Source of the DNA: Annona cherimola | Taxonomy: Eukaryota; Streptophyta; Magnoliopsida; Magnoliales; Annonaceae | DNA length: 64,000 nt | Assembly (NCBI GenBank): GCA_030490835.1 | Contig: CM059971.1 | Coordinates: 25,599,817 to 25,663,816 of the forward strand | Direction: 5' to 3' | Shown here: piece after piece, positions 43,865 to 56,504 of the stretch | Position numbering within the stretch: position 1 is the first letter of the stretch | Layout of the letters: every line of letters starts with the position of its first letter | The notes under the pieces: model-generated | Seen by the model: only the letters and a program-made list of their open reading frames with translations | Database searches by the model: none | Told to the model about the DNA's origin: nothing | Translations under genes and position numbers: made by a program

Positions 43865-44857
43865 ATGGCTCATAAAGTTGTAGCTAAGCCTTCAAAACTA
43901 CCCAAAGTGGCTGTTTTCAAGCCTTCTCTAAGGCCGGTACCCAGACTATCCGGATCCCAAACTAAGGAGGAGATCCCTAGGAGATAAAGAACCCCATCCA
44001 AATGGGTTCATGAGGGGGCCTCCACCTCAGCGGGACACCGTGTGCGATTTTGCAAGGCTAACCCATCTTCAATGGCACCCCAACAGGGAAACACTGACAA
44101 CAAATCAAGTAGCGAGACATTATCTGTAGCAAACAGGCAGGGGACACCGTCTCAGAAAGCTCAAGTCCTCAAAATGCCAACCACTTACTTCATAACCGAG
44201 TGCCAACACAGTCGATTTTACAAACATTTCTACGAGCATAAGATTTTTGTTCTTAAGATCATAGATTTCAAATTTTTGAATGATTATGAGTTTAGATTTG
44301 AGAAATTACTGAATTTTCAAGGATGGACAAGGCTGTTGAAAGCCGGCGATAGGGTGTACCCTGACTTGACACATATTTTCTATTATCTTTGTGATCAAGA
44401 GTATTTTGGTACATTTGTGAAAGATGTTAAGATTTATTTAGGCACAGTGGGGGTCCCAAGCCAAGATCATGCTATTATGCAAATTGGCAAAATCTTAGAG
44501 GTTCCATTTGAGGATGAACATATACCCAACAATCTATCCTTGACCCAGATGTACAATCAGCTCACAAGGAGCAATAAGTACCACCTGAGGATGAAGTCCC
44601 TTCATTATATAGATTTATCTCCCAGGTTGAGGGCACTTAGACTGCTAATTGCACATTGTATATACTCTAAGAGAGGAGGTAGGAATTAGTTGAATCCAAA
44701 GGAGGCAGAAATTTTGTGGAAAGTGGAAAACAGAGTAAAAGTTAGTTTGCCTACACTATTTTTGGAAGCCTTGGCCTCCAAGAAGGACAACCTACTAGGG
44801 GTATTGCCATATGGGAGATGGATCACGAAGATCCTCGAGTTCTATCAACTAGGGTGA
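43865..44857 (+). pseudogene. Envelope-like ORF of the Sirevirus element, two nonsense codons, 3' truncated
   Basis: Third ORF after pol, the hallmark of envelope-bearing Sireviruses; its role is unproven in plants. ATG at 43865. The same frame runs to TGA at 44855-44857 with TAA at 43985-43987 and TAG at 44687-44689. The N-terminus is basic and Pro/Ser-rich with GHRVRF. The central part (FLNDYEFRFEKLLNFQGW, VYPDLTHIFYYL, LTRSNKYHLRMKSLHYIDLS, RALRLLIAHCI) resembles the domain often annotated as 'putative plant transposon protein'. No convincing signal peptide or transmembrane segment is visible in what remains. The frame is cut by an LTR fragment at 44852, so the C-terminus is lost. Confidence 0.72.
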
Positions 44858-45235
44858 AGTCGCAGACCCAATTCGACTCCAGCACCGACTTCGAAAATCC
44901 AAAACAATCGAGCGTTGAAACTCAGATCCAAAACAGGTAAAGTCGCATAGCCAAGTCGACTCCATCCACGACTTGGGTGAAGTTGCAGACCTAAGTCGAA
45001 TCATGTATTGACTTCGAAGAACCTAGAACTTTTAATGCTGAAATTGGGAATTCAGAAAGTGAAGTCGCATACCCAAGTCGACTTCACATGCGACTTGAGT
45101 GAAGTTGGGATCTAAATTGACCCAGGCATTCGACTTGAGACAGATTGAAGATAAATCAAGTCCAAGACAAGCAGATTTGCATGACAAGATCATTAAAGAG
45201 CATATTATCATCAAATCAAGAATATCAAAGTAATT
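44852..45235 (+). repeat. Internal LTR fragment inside the Sirevirus element
   Basis: Matches 5' LTR positions about 36967-37350 in the same orientation (GGGTGAAGTCGCAGACCCAA, GAAGTCGCATACCCAAGTCG, AAGAGCATATTATCATCAAA). It joins the envelope-like ORF abruptly at 44852, and stops at LTR position about 676, nearly where the 3' LTR copy also stops. Confidence 0.85.
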
Positions 45236-45575
45236 AAAAATGAATTAATTAATTTTATTGGATTGGGTAGTTCGTACTCACATTACATTTCAGGTTGCAT
45301 TCCATTTTGCATTTTTATATAAACTGCTAATTATATATGAAAAAGGTTTGTTTATGTTCTGTTTTTGTATAAATTGAAATGCTTGAATGAATGGTCTTAA
45401 CGTGTGATCTGTATGATATATGCAATTATTAAAAATGAAATATGTATGTTAATTTCATTAAGTTTGAAATGCAATACAAATGACCTATGATTATCCTAAA
45501 ATACCAAAACAAGATAAAATGGAACGTTCTAAGACATTGAAAGGTATAAATTCGAATTGGTTTTGTCAATCATCA
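45236..45575 (+). other. 3' untranslated part of the Sirevirus element
   Basis: AT-rich, with no ORF; it ends with TTTTGTCAATCATCAAAAAG leading into the PPT, as is usual in this group. 45236-45252 forms a perfect 17-bp inverted repeat with 46266-46282. Confidence 0.6.
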
Positions 45576-45589
45576 AAAAGGGGGGAGAT
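45576..45589 (+). other. Polypurine tract
   Basis: AAAAGGGGGGAGAT lies directly before the 3' LTR start TGTTGGAATCAATGG at 45590, the primer site for plus-strand synthesis. Confidence 0.88.
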
Positions 45590-46262
45590 TGTTGGAATCA
45601 ATGGAAAATTAAGCAAAATCTATGTTTTGATAATTAACAATTCAATTTGAGTAAGTTTTGGTTACTAACATATTTTGTGGGAATGTTTAAAGGATATAAA
45701 AGTGAAAAAATCTGAACCTGACAGGTCAAGTTGCAATTTTAGTTGACTTAGCTATCGACTTGAGTCAAGTCGATACCCAAGTCGACCTCAAAAGTGACTT
45801 AAAAGGAGAAAAACAATCCAACGCTAAAAATTGATGCAAGGAAGACGAAGTCGCATAGCCAAGTCGACTCTATCTATGACTTGGGTGAAGTTGCAGACCT
45901 AATTCGTCTTCAGCACCGACTTCGAAAATCCGAAACAATCCATGCTTGAAACTTAGATCCAGAACAGGTGAAGTCGCATAGCCAAGTCGACTCAATCTAA
46001 GACTTGGGTGAAGTCGTAAACCCAAGTTGAATCACGTATCGACTTATAAGAACCTAGAACTTCTAGTGCTAAAATTAGGAATTCAGAAAGTGAAGTCGCA
46101 TACTCAAGTCGACTTCAAATGCGACTTGAGTGAAGTTGGGATCTAAGTCAACCCAGGCATCCGACTTAGGACAGATTGAAGATAAATCAAGTCCAAGACA
46201 AGCAGATTTGCATGATAAGATCATTAAAGAGCATATTATCATCAAATTAAGAATATCAAGAA
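45590..46262 (+). repeat. 3' LTR, truncated to its first 0.67 kb
   Basis: Follows the 5' LTR from TGTTGGAATCAATGG through AAGTCGACTC repeats to GAATATCAAG at 46262, then leaves it. The remaining 1.06 kb, including the TATA box, R and U5, are absent. Confidence 0.88.
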
Positions 46263-47810
46263 TATTTAATTAATTCATTTTTCATGGAGTTTCAATTCAA
46301 ATTAATTTAATTCAATAAAATTAGAGATAATATTGGGTGAATTTTTGTAAAGTTTTTATTTAATAGAAATAACAATAATTTATAGATTTTTTGTGACTAC
46401 CCATTATTTCAATTCATGTTTGTTATACTAAAATGAATAAACAAAATTTTAGTAATAAAAATATTAATGGAATAGTTTATTTTATATTTATATTTTTTCA
46501 TTTTTCAAAAAAGTAATTATTTTATTTTATATTATTTATTTTTATGTTTGAATGCGTGTTGATATGTTGAAAGTATATTATAAATAATGCATGTAAAAGA
46601 TTATTAGCATAAAAGTCCCCAAAAGTGAAATATATTTATTTAGTTTATTTAAATATGAATTATAGTTTAATCAATAGTAAAATATTATTTTGTAGCTTTC
46701 ATAAATTTTCTTATTAAATTTCTATTAAATAGGATTATTTACTAAATTGATTACTTTAATATTTGTTTGAATTGATATTCAATCATTATAATATTTTATT
46801 ACTAAATTTAAAATATAGTCGATTTCAAATCACGATTGACATGCTTTGAAATGAATTAGTAAGTTCATATTTTTTGCAGAATAAATGAATTTTGTTGTTT
46901 ATTTTCAAAATAATTGTGTAAAAATGCAAATATACAAAATAACTGCAAAAATTGTAATTTTTTATAAAATTTCTATTTAATATAAATTTTTATTAAATTA
47001 ATAATTAAATATTGATTTAATTTTAAAAAACAAGACCCATTTTTTAAAATTTATATAATCAAAGATAAAAAAATTAATGTTGATATAAAATTTATTTAAT
47101 TTTTTATTCTATTTAATTTAATTTAATATTTATTTTTATTTACCTTTTATTATTTTTATTTTATATTTTGATTTGCTAAAATTTTATAACAAAAGAGAAT
47201 AGTGACTTAATTTTTACTATTAAAAATGTAGATTTTTTTGTTTAAATTTAATGCAATAAAATAAGATGTGTAAAAATGCAAATATATAAGTACATATAAT
47301 CATTTAAATGCAAATGTGTATTTTTTTTATTATTATACTTAATTATTAATTTTGGTACCTATAAGTAAATAATCATTTATTAATTCTAGTAACAATAAAT
47401 CATAAGCAGTATATTAATATGTTAAATTTGTTATATAAACTGTAATAATATTATTTTATAATTTTAATAAATTTTATTATAAAATTTCTACTAAATATAG
47501 TTATTTACTAAATTAATTATTTAACCAATCCTAAAAGGTAACATTTATTTATATATTAAATCTAAATTACAGTTATATATAATTTATTATAATTTTAGTT
47601 TTACAGCGTCATTTACAATAATTATTACAGTTTTATATATTTACATAAATTTCTAATTCATTTAATTTAAATTATTTATTATTTTTAATTATAAATTTTT
47701 ATATTTATTTAGTTTTAAAATTATTTAAAGGTTTGCATAGTTGTGAAATGAATTATTAAGTATATATCTTTTGCAAAATACACAAATTATGTAAAATATG
47801 TTAAAATATA
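46263..47810. other. Very AT-rich intergenic sequence
   Basis: Extremely AT-rich with no open frame of at least 60 codons. No gene or known repeat recognised. It separates the broken Sirevirus end from the satellite. Confidence 0.6.
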
Positions 47811-49320
47811 AAAAATTAGATGTTGTTAGATGTCGTTAGATCCAATTAAATGCTGTTTGATGCTGTTAGACGCTGTTAGATTAATGTGAATTTCAATTAA
47901 TCATATTATCTGCATTTCAAATTCTGTAATTAAGGTACAAATAATCTTATAAGGCGCATAGGATCATATTATAGGTGTTAAATTAGCATTAACTTATTAA
48001 TATAAAAAATTAGATGTTGTTAGATATCGTTAGAACAGATTAGATGCTGTTAGATGTCATTAGATGCTATTAGTTGTTGTTAGACATTATTAGATTAATG
48101 TAGATTTCAATTAATCATATTATCTAGGTTTTAAATTCTGTAATATAGGTATAAATGACCTTATAAGGGGCGCAGGATCATATTACGAGTGTTTAATTAG
48201 GATTAACTTCTTAATACAAAAAATTAGACGTTGTTAGATGTTGTTAGATATTGTTAGATGTTGTTAAACACTGTTAGATTAATGTTGATTTCAATTAATC
48301 ATATCATCTGGGTTTCAAATTCTATAATTAAGGTATAAATGACCTTATAGGGGCCTACAATCATATTACAAGTGTTAAATTAGGATTAACTTATTAATAT
48401 TAAAAATTAGATGTTGTTAGATGTCGTTAGATTCGGTTAGATGCTGTTAAATGTTGTTAGATGCTGTTAGATGTCGTTAAATGCAGTTAGGCACTATTAG
48501 ATTAATGTAGATTTCAATTAATCATATGATCAAAGTTTTAAATTTCGTAATTAAGACATAAATAATCTTATAAGGGGCTTATGATCATATTGTTAAATTA
48601 GGATTAACTTATTAATATAAAAATTAGATGCTGTTAGATGTCGTTAGATCCGGTTAGATGCCGTTACATGTTGTTAGATAAATGTGGATTTCAATCAATC
48701 ATATTATATGGGTTTCAAATTTTGTAATTAAGATATAAATGATCTTATAAGGGACCTAAGATCATATTACGGGTGTTAAATTAAGATTACTTATTAATAT
48801 AGAAAATTAGATGCTATTAGATATCGTTAGATGCGGTTAGATGTTGTTATATGCGGTTAGATGCGATTACATGCTGTTAGATGCTATTAGACGTTGTTAG
48901 ATTAATGTGGATTTCAATTAATCATATTACTTGGGTTTCAAATTTTGTAATGAAGGCATAAATGACCTTATAAGGGGCCTAGGATTATGTTATAGATGTT
49001 AAATTAGGATTAGCTTATTAATATAAAAAATTAGATGTTGTTTGATATTGTTAGATCTGATTAGATGTTGTTAGATGTTGTTATATGCTGTTAGATGCTG
49101 TTAGATTAACGTGGATTTCAATTAATCATATTATCTAGGTTTCAAATTTTGTAATTAAGGTATAAATGACCTTATAAGGGGCCTAGGATCATATTACAAA
49201 TGTTAAATTATGATTAACTTATTAATATCAGAAATTAGATACTATTAGATGTCGTTAGATCTGATTAGATGCTGTTAGATGTCGTTAGATGTTGTTAGAT
49301 TCTATTATATTCGAAAAATA
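47811..49320. repeat. Satellite array: about 7.5 units of 183-222 bp with an inner 10-bp repeat
   Basis: Units start near 47811, 48003, 48217, 48402, 48619, 48802, 49024 and 49230. Each has a variable head of 3 to 8 copies of the 10-bp word GTTAGATGYY (GTTAGATGCT, GTTAGATGTC) and a conserved tail: TTTCAATTAATCATATTATC, TTGTAATTAAGGTATAAATG, ACCTTATAAGGGGCCTAGGA and GTTAAATTAGGATTAACTTA. Unit length varies mainly with the number of 10-bp words. No ORF. Confidence 0.92.
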
Positions 49321-50879
49321 AAAAAATATTAATAAATTTTCTAAAATTCAGAAATAAATATTGAAATCGTTATTTTCAAGAGTACCTTATTAGAAGAACT
49401 TTAAATAATATAACATAACTCCTTAGAAAAAATATATTTTTCAACTTTACCAATTACAATGAAATCTTATTAAAAAATAATTTTTTGAACACAAATATTT
49501 TAAAAAATGTTAAATAAAGAAAAAATATGTCTACATATGTTTAGTAGTTAATCCAGCAAATGAATGAAATAGATTGGGGTTTTGTGTACATATAATACAA
49601 ATTTCATCAGAAAACCAAACATACTCAAGTTTTTAAACAAATATACTAATGTTGTAAAATTACGACAATTCTCCTACTTCCTTTTTTTCTCGTGGGGAAG
49701 GCTTCCCATGGGCTGGGGCCCCTATTCATTTAAGGTGGATGCCTAGGATTCTTTTAGGTAGTCTTGGAAATTGAAAAAATCTAGAGAGAGGTGCCGATTC
49801 TTGCCCTTGCCTCGCACCTAGCTTTCATCTTTCTTCTTCTATTCTCTTCTTCCTTCATTGCTCCATTTCAAATACTACGTATGGTGATTGGTAAGATGAG
49901 AGAGATGATGGGTTCATTGCTCATAAATGCACATCTAAGCAGAAAGATGTGGTCATTTGGTGCATTGGAAGATTTAGGAAAGTTGTTCTCTGTGTTTAAT
50001 GCTTGAGTGATGAAATTGCATGACAATGAATGAGTATTTTTGGGTGCTGCCATTATTAGGAACCGCTACTAATTTTTGGGGCAATCTTTAGTGTGTGTTG
50101 AAATAGATTTGACATCTGTGCTAGAGTTGATGATGGATTGAGAAGAGCTACTTGAATTGGGGAAATTAATCCTTACTAGCACTAATGTTTGAAGCTGCTC
50201 ATGATGTTAGAATTAGGGATGTTGATTTTAGGCCATTCCACAGGCTATGTGCTGCTGGTGTTGTTGAGGTTGATTGACGTCAGGTTGAATCACAAAGATC
50301 ATTGCTGCTAGGCTTTAGAGGTTTTTACCTACTTTCAGCTTGATGTCTCCAATCGTATGATTGAAGCTTACAGGCACTGCGGAAGAGCCATGACTGCCTT
50401 CCATCCATGGTTGATGATGGAACACAAAGTGTGGAGCTCTAGCGATGGACCATCAATCTGTACACATGCAATAATTTATAAATGCAATTTAAGATATTAA
50501 AGTGACGTAGTCTATCGAAATTATTAAGTTAAATAACACAACATCATGGTTCTTTTTAATAGGTTGATATATTGGCACAAATTATTTAAAGCCTAATTAA
50601 TTTTATCATAAAATTTCATTTCTAAATAATTGTAATATTTATTAATATTTTTTACCCCATATTTTGAAGAAACCATATTGTGAAAAAATAGATCTAAGAT
50701 GTCATTGTTAAACCAAAGATCTAATTCAAACTGTAATAGTTCGATTCAACCGATTGACGAAAAAATAGATTTGACGCTAGAATAGAACTAACGCGGAAAG
50801 TGTAGCTTCAAGCATAGTCACATGTATTGGCATTAATGATCACCATTTATGGTATGAAATAATGACGGTACCTTTTTTC
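49321..50879. other. Intergenic sequence
   Basis: AT-rich to about 49680. 49680-50450 is of more even composition, with a short hairpin GGGGAAGGCTTCCC at about 49696 and a 71-codon frame at 49791-50006 that resembles nothing known. No gene can be supported. Confidence 0.45.
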
Positions 50880-51842
50880 AGTTATCAAAACTAAAACTGC
50901 TAAAGAAAATGTCAATTTTTGCCTAAAGGACATGTCTTGATGCTCTCCCAAGTCCTAACAAAATAAAATCTTCTGAAGAGAGGTATTCCAATTGACTTGA
51001 GGTGACCTCTCTACTTCGCTGATGAAGAATGCACATTGCCTCTCTTTGGAATTGTTCAAAGGTAGTTGGAATGAGAAGTCTACCATGCCTAAACTTCCTA
51101 TCCATAGATCGGTTGGAAAGTTTGCATGATCTATACAAAAAGCTGGAATCTCAAAAGGATTCTTATTCCCTATCTCTGTATATCATCATGTGCTGGCGGA
51201 TTTGGCAAATCAAGAATGCTCTTCAATTTGAGAAGAGAAAGAATTCTCTATTGTTGAATGGAGTATGGACTATCTACACAAAGTCTATTCTGGAAAATTT
51301 ATTCTCACTAATAACATCTCTATCTTTGAAAGTCGCACCTCTTGGAAATGGCCACACACAGGCAGGGTGAAGATGACGCCAGTTGCAACTTGTATAGACA
51401 AAGGTTAGGAATAGGGGCGATAGTCAGAGATGGCAATAAGAAATTCATGGCCACTAAGAACTGGGTTTTTAATGGAATAACTGAGTCGATTTTAATGGAA
51501 GCAAGGGCTATTTTGTTAGGAAAGAAGTGGACTTTAGAGATAGGATATAGAAATGTTGAGATGAAAAGCGACACATTATTGATCGTCAATTTACTATAGG
51601 AGGATAGATCTGCACTCTCAAGCTTGGAAATTGTGCTGAAGGAGATTGAAGACTCATTGACATGTTTGAGTTTATTACGTTTCATCATGTTATGAGGATA
51701 GGAAATCAAGCTACATGCTCTATTGCAGTTTTTGCTTCATGTGGTGTGGTAGGAATCTCCTCCTATTTGGTTGACGGACATTCTAGGTAAGGATTACACT
51801 ATTTTTGCTCAAATAAAATTATCTGTTTTAAATCAAAAAAAA
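50880..51842 (+). mobile_element. 5'-truncated LINE: zf-RVT and RNase H end of ORF2
   Basis: The decayed 3' end of another plant LINE. The zf-RVT part reads NLLKRGIPIDL, stop, PLYFADEECTLPLF near 50965-51050. The linker YIIMCWRIWQIKNALQFEKR lies at about 51180-51240. The RNase H part GIGAIVRDGNKKFMATKNW with EARAILLGKKWTLE and KSDTLLIVNLL spans about 51400-51597, followed by HHVMRIGNQATCSIAVFA near 51680-51735. Frameshifts and stops occur throughout, and a short A-run ends it at about 51833-51841. It is clearly diverged from the full-length LINE at 5452, so it is another family. Its 5' end and target-site duplication are not resolved. Confidence 0.8.
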
Positions 51843-52789
51843 TTAAATAGATATAAATATATAGCGCTATGTGTTTAATGGTCGGTTACATTAAGATAAC
51901 CATACATCGATCAAAAAATTAAGACAACCATATATTGTATCTAATTATTTATATTTAATTGATGAAATCATCCACAATTTTCATCAATATTGTAATGCTT
52001 AGTTTATTTTAAGTTTATTGTATTGTATATATTTTTAGTTATTCAATTACCATATTCTTATGTAAAGTTAAAAATTATAGGACTTATATTAAATTGACAT
52101 TATAAAATATTATAAACGCTCTGGTTTAAATTTAGAAAAAAAATTTATATTTTTGCAAATTGTGTATATAATAAATATTTTTTAAATTTTTATATGCTAT
52201 AAATGTTTCAAATATTTAAAATTTTCTATTAATATGTAGAATACATTCAAATATGTTATTATTATAAATTTGGGAAGGTTTTGAAGCAAAGAAAGGGTAT
52301 TTTGATATTTTATAACAAACGAGGTGTGAAATTATAAATTTCAGCAACTTAGGATTCCAAAATAAATGATAAGAAAATGGGTGCAACTGTAAAATAAAAA
52401 TAGATCCAACAACGCAGGTCACTTGATTAGCAATAGCAAAAGTCAATGCTCTTTATCTAGAAGGTTACAGTTAGCTTGGTAATAACCAAGGTAATTAAAT
52501 AACTAAATAAAAAATTTAACATATCGAGATTGCCAAATGTTGGAAATTAATGGGGCTGATAAGTAGGAGAGCTGGACATTTTAGATCAAATGGAGTGATG
52601 AAGAGAAAGAGTAGAGAGAGAGGAGAGGGGAGAAGGTAGAACTAAGAAATCCAGCCTAATCTTAGCCTCCTTTGAAATGGTTAGCGACAAGTTTACTTTT
52701 GTTTAATTTTGGTTTGAGAAAATAGATCTTGGCCATTTCATGGGATTTAACAATAGTAGCTTGCTATCAAGTGAAAATCAGATTAGACA
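51843..52789. other. AT-rich intergenic sequence
   Basis: No gene recognised. A purine-rich stretch (AGAGTAGAGAGAGAGGAGAG) lies at about 52605-52640. Confidence 0.5.
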
Positions 52790-55700
52790 AGTCCAATCTA
52801 TGATTAAATGTATAATCTAGATGATTTGAACCATTAGATGTGTGTAAAATTTAATTTTACACAGAAAAATGATGTTAGATCATCTGTGGACACCTTAAGG
52901 GACAATTAGATTTGAGAATTTGTAAATCTACTCAATAATATTTATATAAGTGAAAAGTGTAGTTAGTTAATCTAAACCATTAAAAGTTAAATTAAAAATA
53001 TAATTTCATGATCCAAATCATTGGATCAAGACTAAAAAATTTATTTCTATGATACATGTGTCAATTATATGATTAGATTTGTGATCAGTGGTTTAGATTA
53101 ACAAATATAACTGTTTATAACTTAATTTACACTACCTTTTTAGCAGATCTAGAACTAAAATAAAAAATATAAAATAAATAGTAAACGAATGATTTTTAGT
53201 TTAAAAATTTTATTCATGGTACTTTATATTATCATTAAGGAACTATCAAATTCTTATCTTAAAATGTTTAACCAATTATAAATTAAAAATACTAGAAGGA
53301 CAGCCTAAATAGGGTAGAACGACTATCAAGATCAACTACACTTATTGATTTTTAATAATTTTTAATAATTTTTATATAAAGCATTTAGATCTAAACATTT
53401 TATATGATATAAAATACTTCTTTGAAATCACTTAACAAAAATAAAAATTAAATTTCGAATGATATAAATATGTGTAATAATTAACGTAACTTGAACCATC
53501 TTTAAACTCGTACCCTTGTATGGTAGAACAAAATACATAAATAAATATAAATAATTAATATTTTGTTATAAAAATATTCATTTTGGTTAATTTATGTAAT
53601 TATAGATGTATGATATAAATTTCATACTTAAACTCCTTAATTTTATTATAAATAACTATTAAGAAAGATCAGTGTGTTTGATTTCACCAAATATAGACGA
53701 ATTGAGGAATAATCGAAACAAAATTTGAAACTTAAATAATAATTATCCAAATTGATATGGTTTTGTAACACCCCGCTGACAAAGTCAACTAGTGTTATTA
53801 AAATACAAAATCGATGATAATGAGAGAACATACACGAGTCCAATAATATAATTTATTAAGCCATCATAAACCAAGTATCTCATTAAGTTCACATTAAACT
53901 GGATCCAAATAATAAAATCCATATAATACTTACTTCATATCTTCACTAATTATCCTTTCAAAATCAAATCAAAATAGATCATTTAGATCTAAAATTCATG
54001 AAGTCCTAACCTTATCTCGTACACTAACCCCATGTTAGTCTCCACACATATACTTGTTGTATAAAAAAATTAACAAAATATGATGAGTTAGGGCAAACTC
54101 AGTAAGTAAAGCATATAAATATAAACTAGCAAAACTAGAGTAAACAATATGTATAGGAGTTGATAAAATGTAGATTAAATTACATATCTAAATTAGATTT
54201 AAATCCATATGAAACATATGTTAATGCCCAAGTATGCATCAATGCATCATTCGCATGTCATTTCTTCAATTCATCCAACAAGGTCTCAAGTCCAAATGGG
54301 AGGTGTAACTGCTATCTTGATGAGCTCACCACACAACCACAACACGATGCACCACATTATTTGAATGACTATGGCCTCAACCATTATGTTGATGGCCACC
54401 AATCCCACGGACTGGGTCATAATATACATTATCCAAATCACAAGGGCCAGAAAAACCTGGTCCGCAGCCCAACAAATTCGGACTAGTTAGAAAAGTAGGT
54501 CTGAACCAATGCCACCCATGCTATCTCATCTCGATCCCTAGTCAGGATGTGCTAATGGTCGTCACCGATAGTTCAACAACAAGACTTCATAAATCCACAA
54601 TTACAATCATCACTCATGAATATGCTAACATCCCGAGCAATACATGTCAATGTCATAATGCATAATGCTAAGATGAATAAATGACCAAACTCTGTCTCAT
54701 AACAAATCATCATATCTGATAACATTTATTCACTTAAAATTTATAAAACAACGGCATCCAAAACATTCATGTCTGTGACCATATATTATAATACAAAATC
54801 AAAAGAGAATAAAAGAGCTCTACTTACTTAGTGTAAGTCTTGGATCCATCTTTGTACCACATTTTACTACAATACTTAAATCATCACACTGAAAAATAAC
54901 ACTTTTCTTTCATTAATATTTTAACTCAACTTAACTTTTCTAATTATGATTTAGCATAAGATGTATGGATATCTCAATGTATCTTAATTTTTATAATTTA
55001 ACCAAAATGCCGTTTTTTTATAGAAATTAAATTATTCCAAAATTATCATTTATAAAAATTTTGGTAATTCTAGAATATTACTTTATACAAGTTTATAAAA
55101 TAATTTGTTTGAGTTGGAGCTCATTTCATAATTACTAACTTACTCTTTTAACTTGCGATTTGTATTTTCCGTATCATATTCAATCCTATCTTGTGAAAAT
55201 TCAATTTTATCTATTTAACATCATTCACATATAAATAATTACTAATTAATAACTATTTGAGCTCCAAAACTTCCATTGATTACATTAACTTTTATAGTCT
55301 ATGTGTATCCAATTTAAATTTCAATATTTACCAAACATTTAATAAAAATTTTCCATATGAATCGACTTAATAATTACATATTTTAACTAAACATATCAAT
55401 TTGAATAATTATTGTTTCAGCTTAAATTTTCTTTTTATTTTTGCCTCGATTTTGCTCATACTTGCTGAAATCCTTATAATTTTTGTTTATAATCAAATCA
55501 AGGCGATTAAGTCTGAAATTTCTATCATACATCAATACTATGTGAATTAACTAAAATAAATATTTTTAGTACAAAATATTAATTATTTATATTTATTTAT
55601 GTATTTTTATTCCGCTGGACAAAGGTATAAGTTTAGAGATGGTTCAAGTCACGTTATTTTTACATATATTTATATCATCCAAAAATTAATTTTTATTTTT

Positions 55701-56310
55701 TCTAAGTTATATTTAGCATGTATTTTATATTATATAAAATTTGCATTTTCCATTTCGTTGTATAAAAAGTATTAAAAATCAATTGATGCAGCTGACCCCG
55801 ACAACCATTTTACCCTATTTAGGCTAATTTCCTAGCATTTTTAATAAAATATGCTAAACATTAATAGTTATAAGAGTTTGTAGCAAAATTTTCATACTAA
55901 AAATAGTTCATTTACTATTTCTTTAATACTTTTATTTTAGTTCCAGATTTACTACATAGGTTATGTAAGGTAACTTATAAACCATTATAATTATTTATCT
56001 AATCCAGTAATTACAGTTCTAATCATAGTTGTTATATATATCATAGAAAATAACTTATTTAGTCTTAAGTCGATAATTTAGATAATGAAAAATACAATTT
56101 TAATGAAATCTTTAATGATCTAGATCAACTTAACACCACTTCTACTAATATAGGCCTTATTGAACAGAATTATAAATACTCAATTCTAACCATCTATCAA
56201 GGTGTCCACGCATGATCTAATTTCATATTTTTATGTAAAACTAAATTTTACACACATATAACATCTTGGATCATCCAGATTATGTATGGAATTATGAGTT
56301 AAAGGGTTGA
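52790..56310. repeat. Long inverted repeat: arms 52790-53761 and 55395-56310, loop about 1.6 kb
   Basis: The left arm words GTGTGTAAAATTTAATTTTACA, CAGCCTAAATAGGGTA, ACTTGAACCATCTTTAAAC, ACATAAATAAATATAAATAATTAA and CCAAATTGATATGG (each quoted in part) appear as reverse complements, in reverse order, in the right arm. Similarity is high but imperfect. The loop opens with TGTAACACCCCGCTGAC at 53764. No ORF lies in arms or loop. This could be a foldback or Mutator-like non-autonomous element, or two copies of one repeat inserted head to head. Confidence 0.78.
54285..55545. repeat. Repeat family R, copy 1
   Basis: Non-coding sequence recurring in direct orientation at 62775-64000. Shared: GGAGGTGTAACTG, AACCAATGCCACCCA, CAGGATGTGC, CTCATGAATATGC, ATGTCATAATGCATAATGCTA, AAATCATCACACTGAAAAAT and TAAGATGTATGGATA. 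Copy 1 runs into the right arm of the long inverted repeat. The character (TGTAACACC start of the surrounding segment, no ORF) suggests LTR or other transposon end sequence, unproven. Confidence 0.8.
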
Positions 56311-56504
56311 GATTTTCTTCTTGCTGTCCAACAGTATAGGATCTGTTTGGGATACTTCGATCACAATTTGGGTAGAATTTCTCCCAAATAACAAACCCTG
56401 ATCATGTCCATGTCCAAGTATTAAAAATTTCCAATTCATAAATTCAACTTAATCTCTGTTACATTTAATAAATTTGATTTCTAATATTCTACTAGTAATT
56501 TTTA

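Larger units (their letters stand above)
36675..46262 (+). mobile_element. Sirevirus-like Copia LTR retrotransposon with envelope-like ORF, degenerate
   Basis: Order: 5' LTR, PBS, gag, protease, integrase, reverse transcriptase, RNase H, then an extra envelope-like ORF after pol, an LTR fragment, a polypurine tract and a 3'-truncated LTR. Copia order (integrase before RT) plus an ORF after pol matches the Sirevirus (SIRE1/Maximus) group. Many stops and frameshifts make every ORF non-functional. The right end is missing, so no target-site duplication can be paired; the 5 bp before the left LTR are GAAAT. Confidence 0.9.

Noticed and set aside
47811..49320. CRISPR-like array
   Set aside because: Unit length is variable, the 10-bp words are contiguous rather than spaced by unique spacers, and the genome is plant nuclear.
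49791..50006. 71-codon frame with a hydrophobic N-terminus as a secreted peptide gene
   Set aside because: One short frame, with an overlapping antisense frame and no conserved feature; insufficient evidence.
54160..54486. 108-codon frame as a gene
   Set aside because: Lies in repeat R; the second copy at 62.8 kb does not keep the frame, so it is non-coding.
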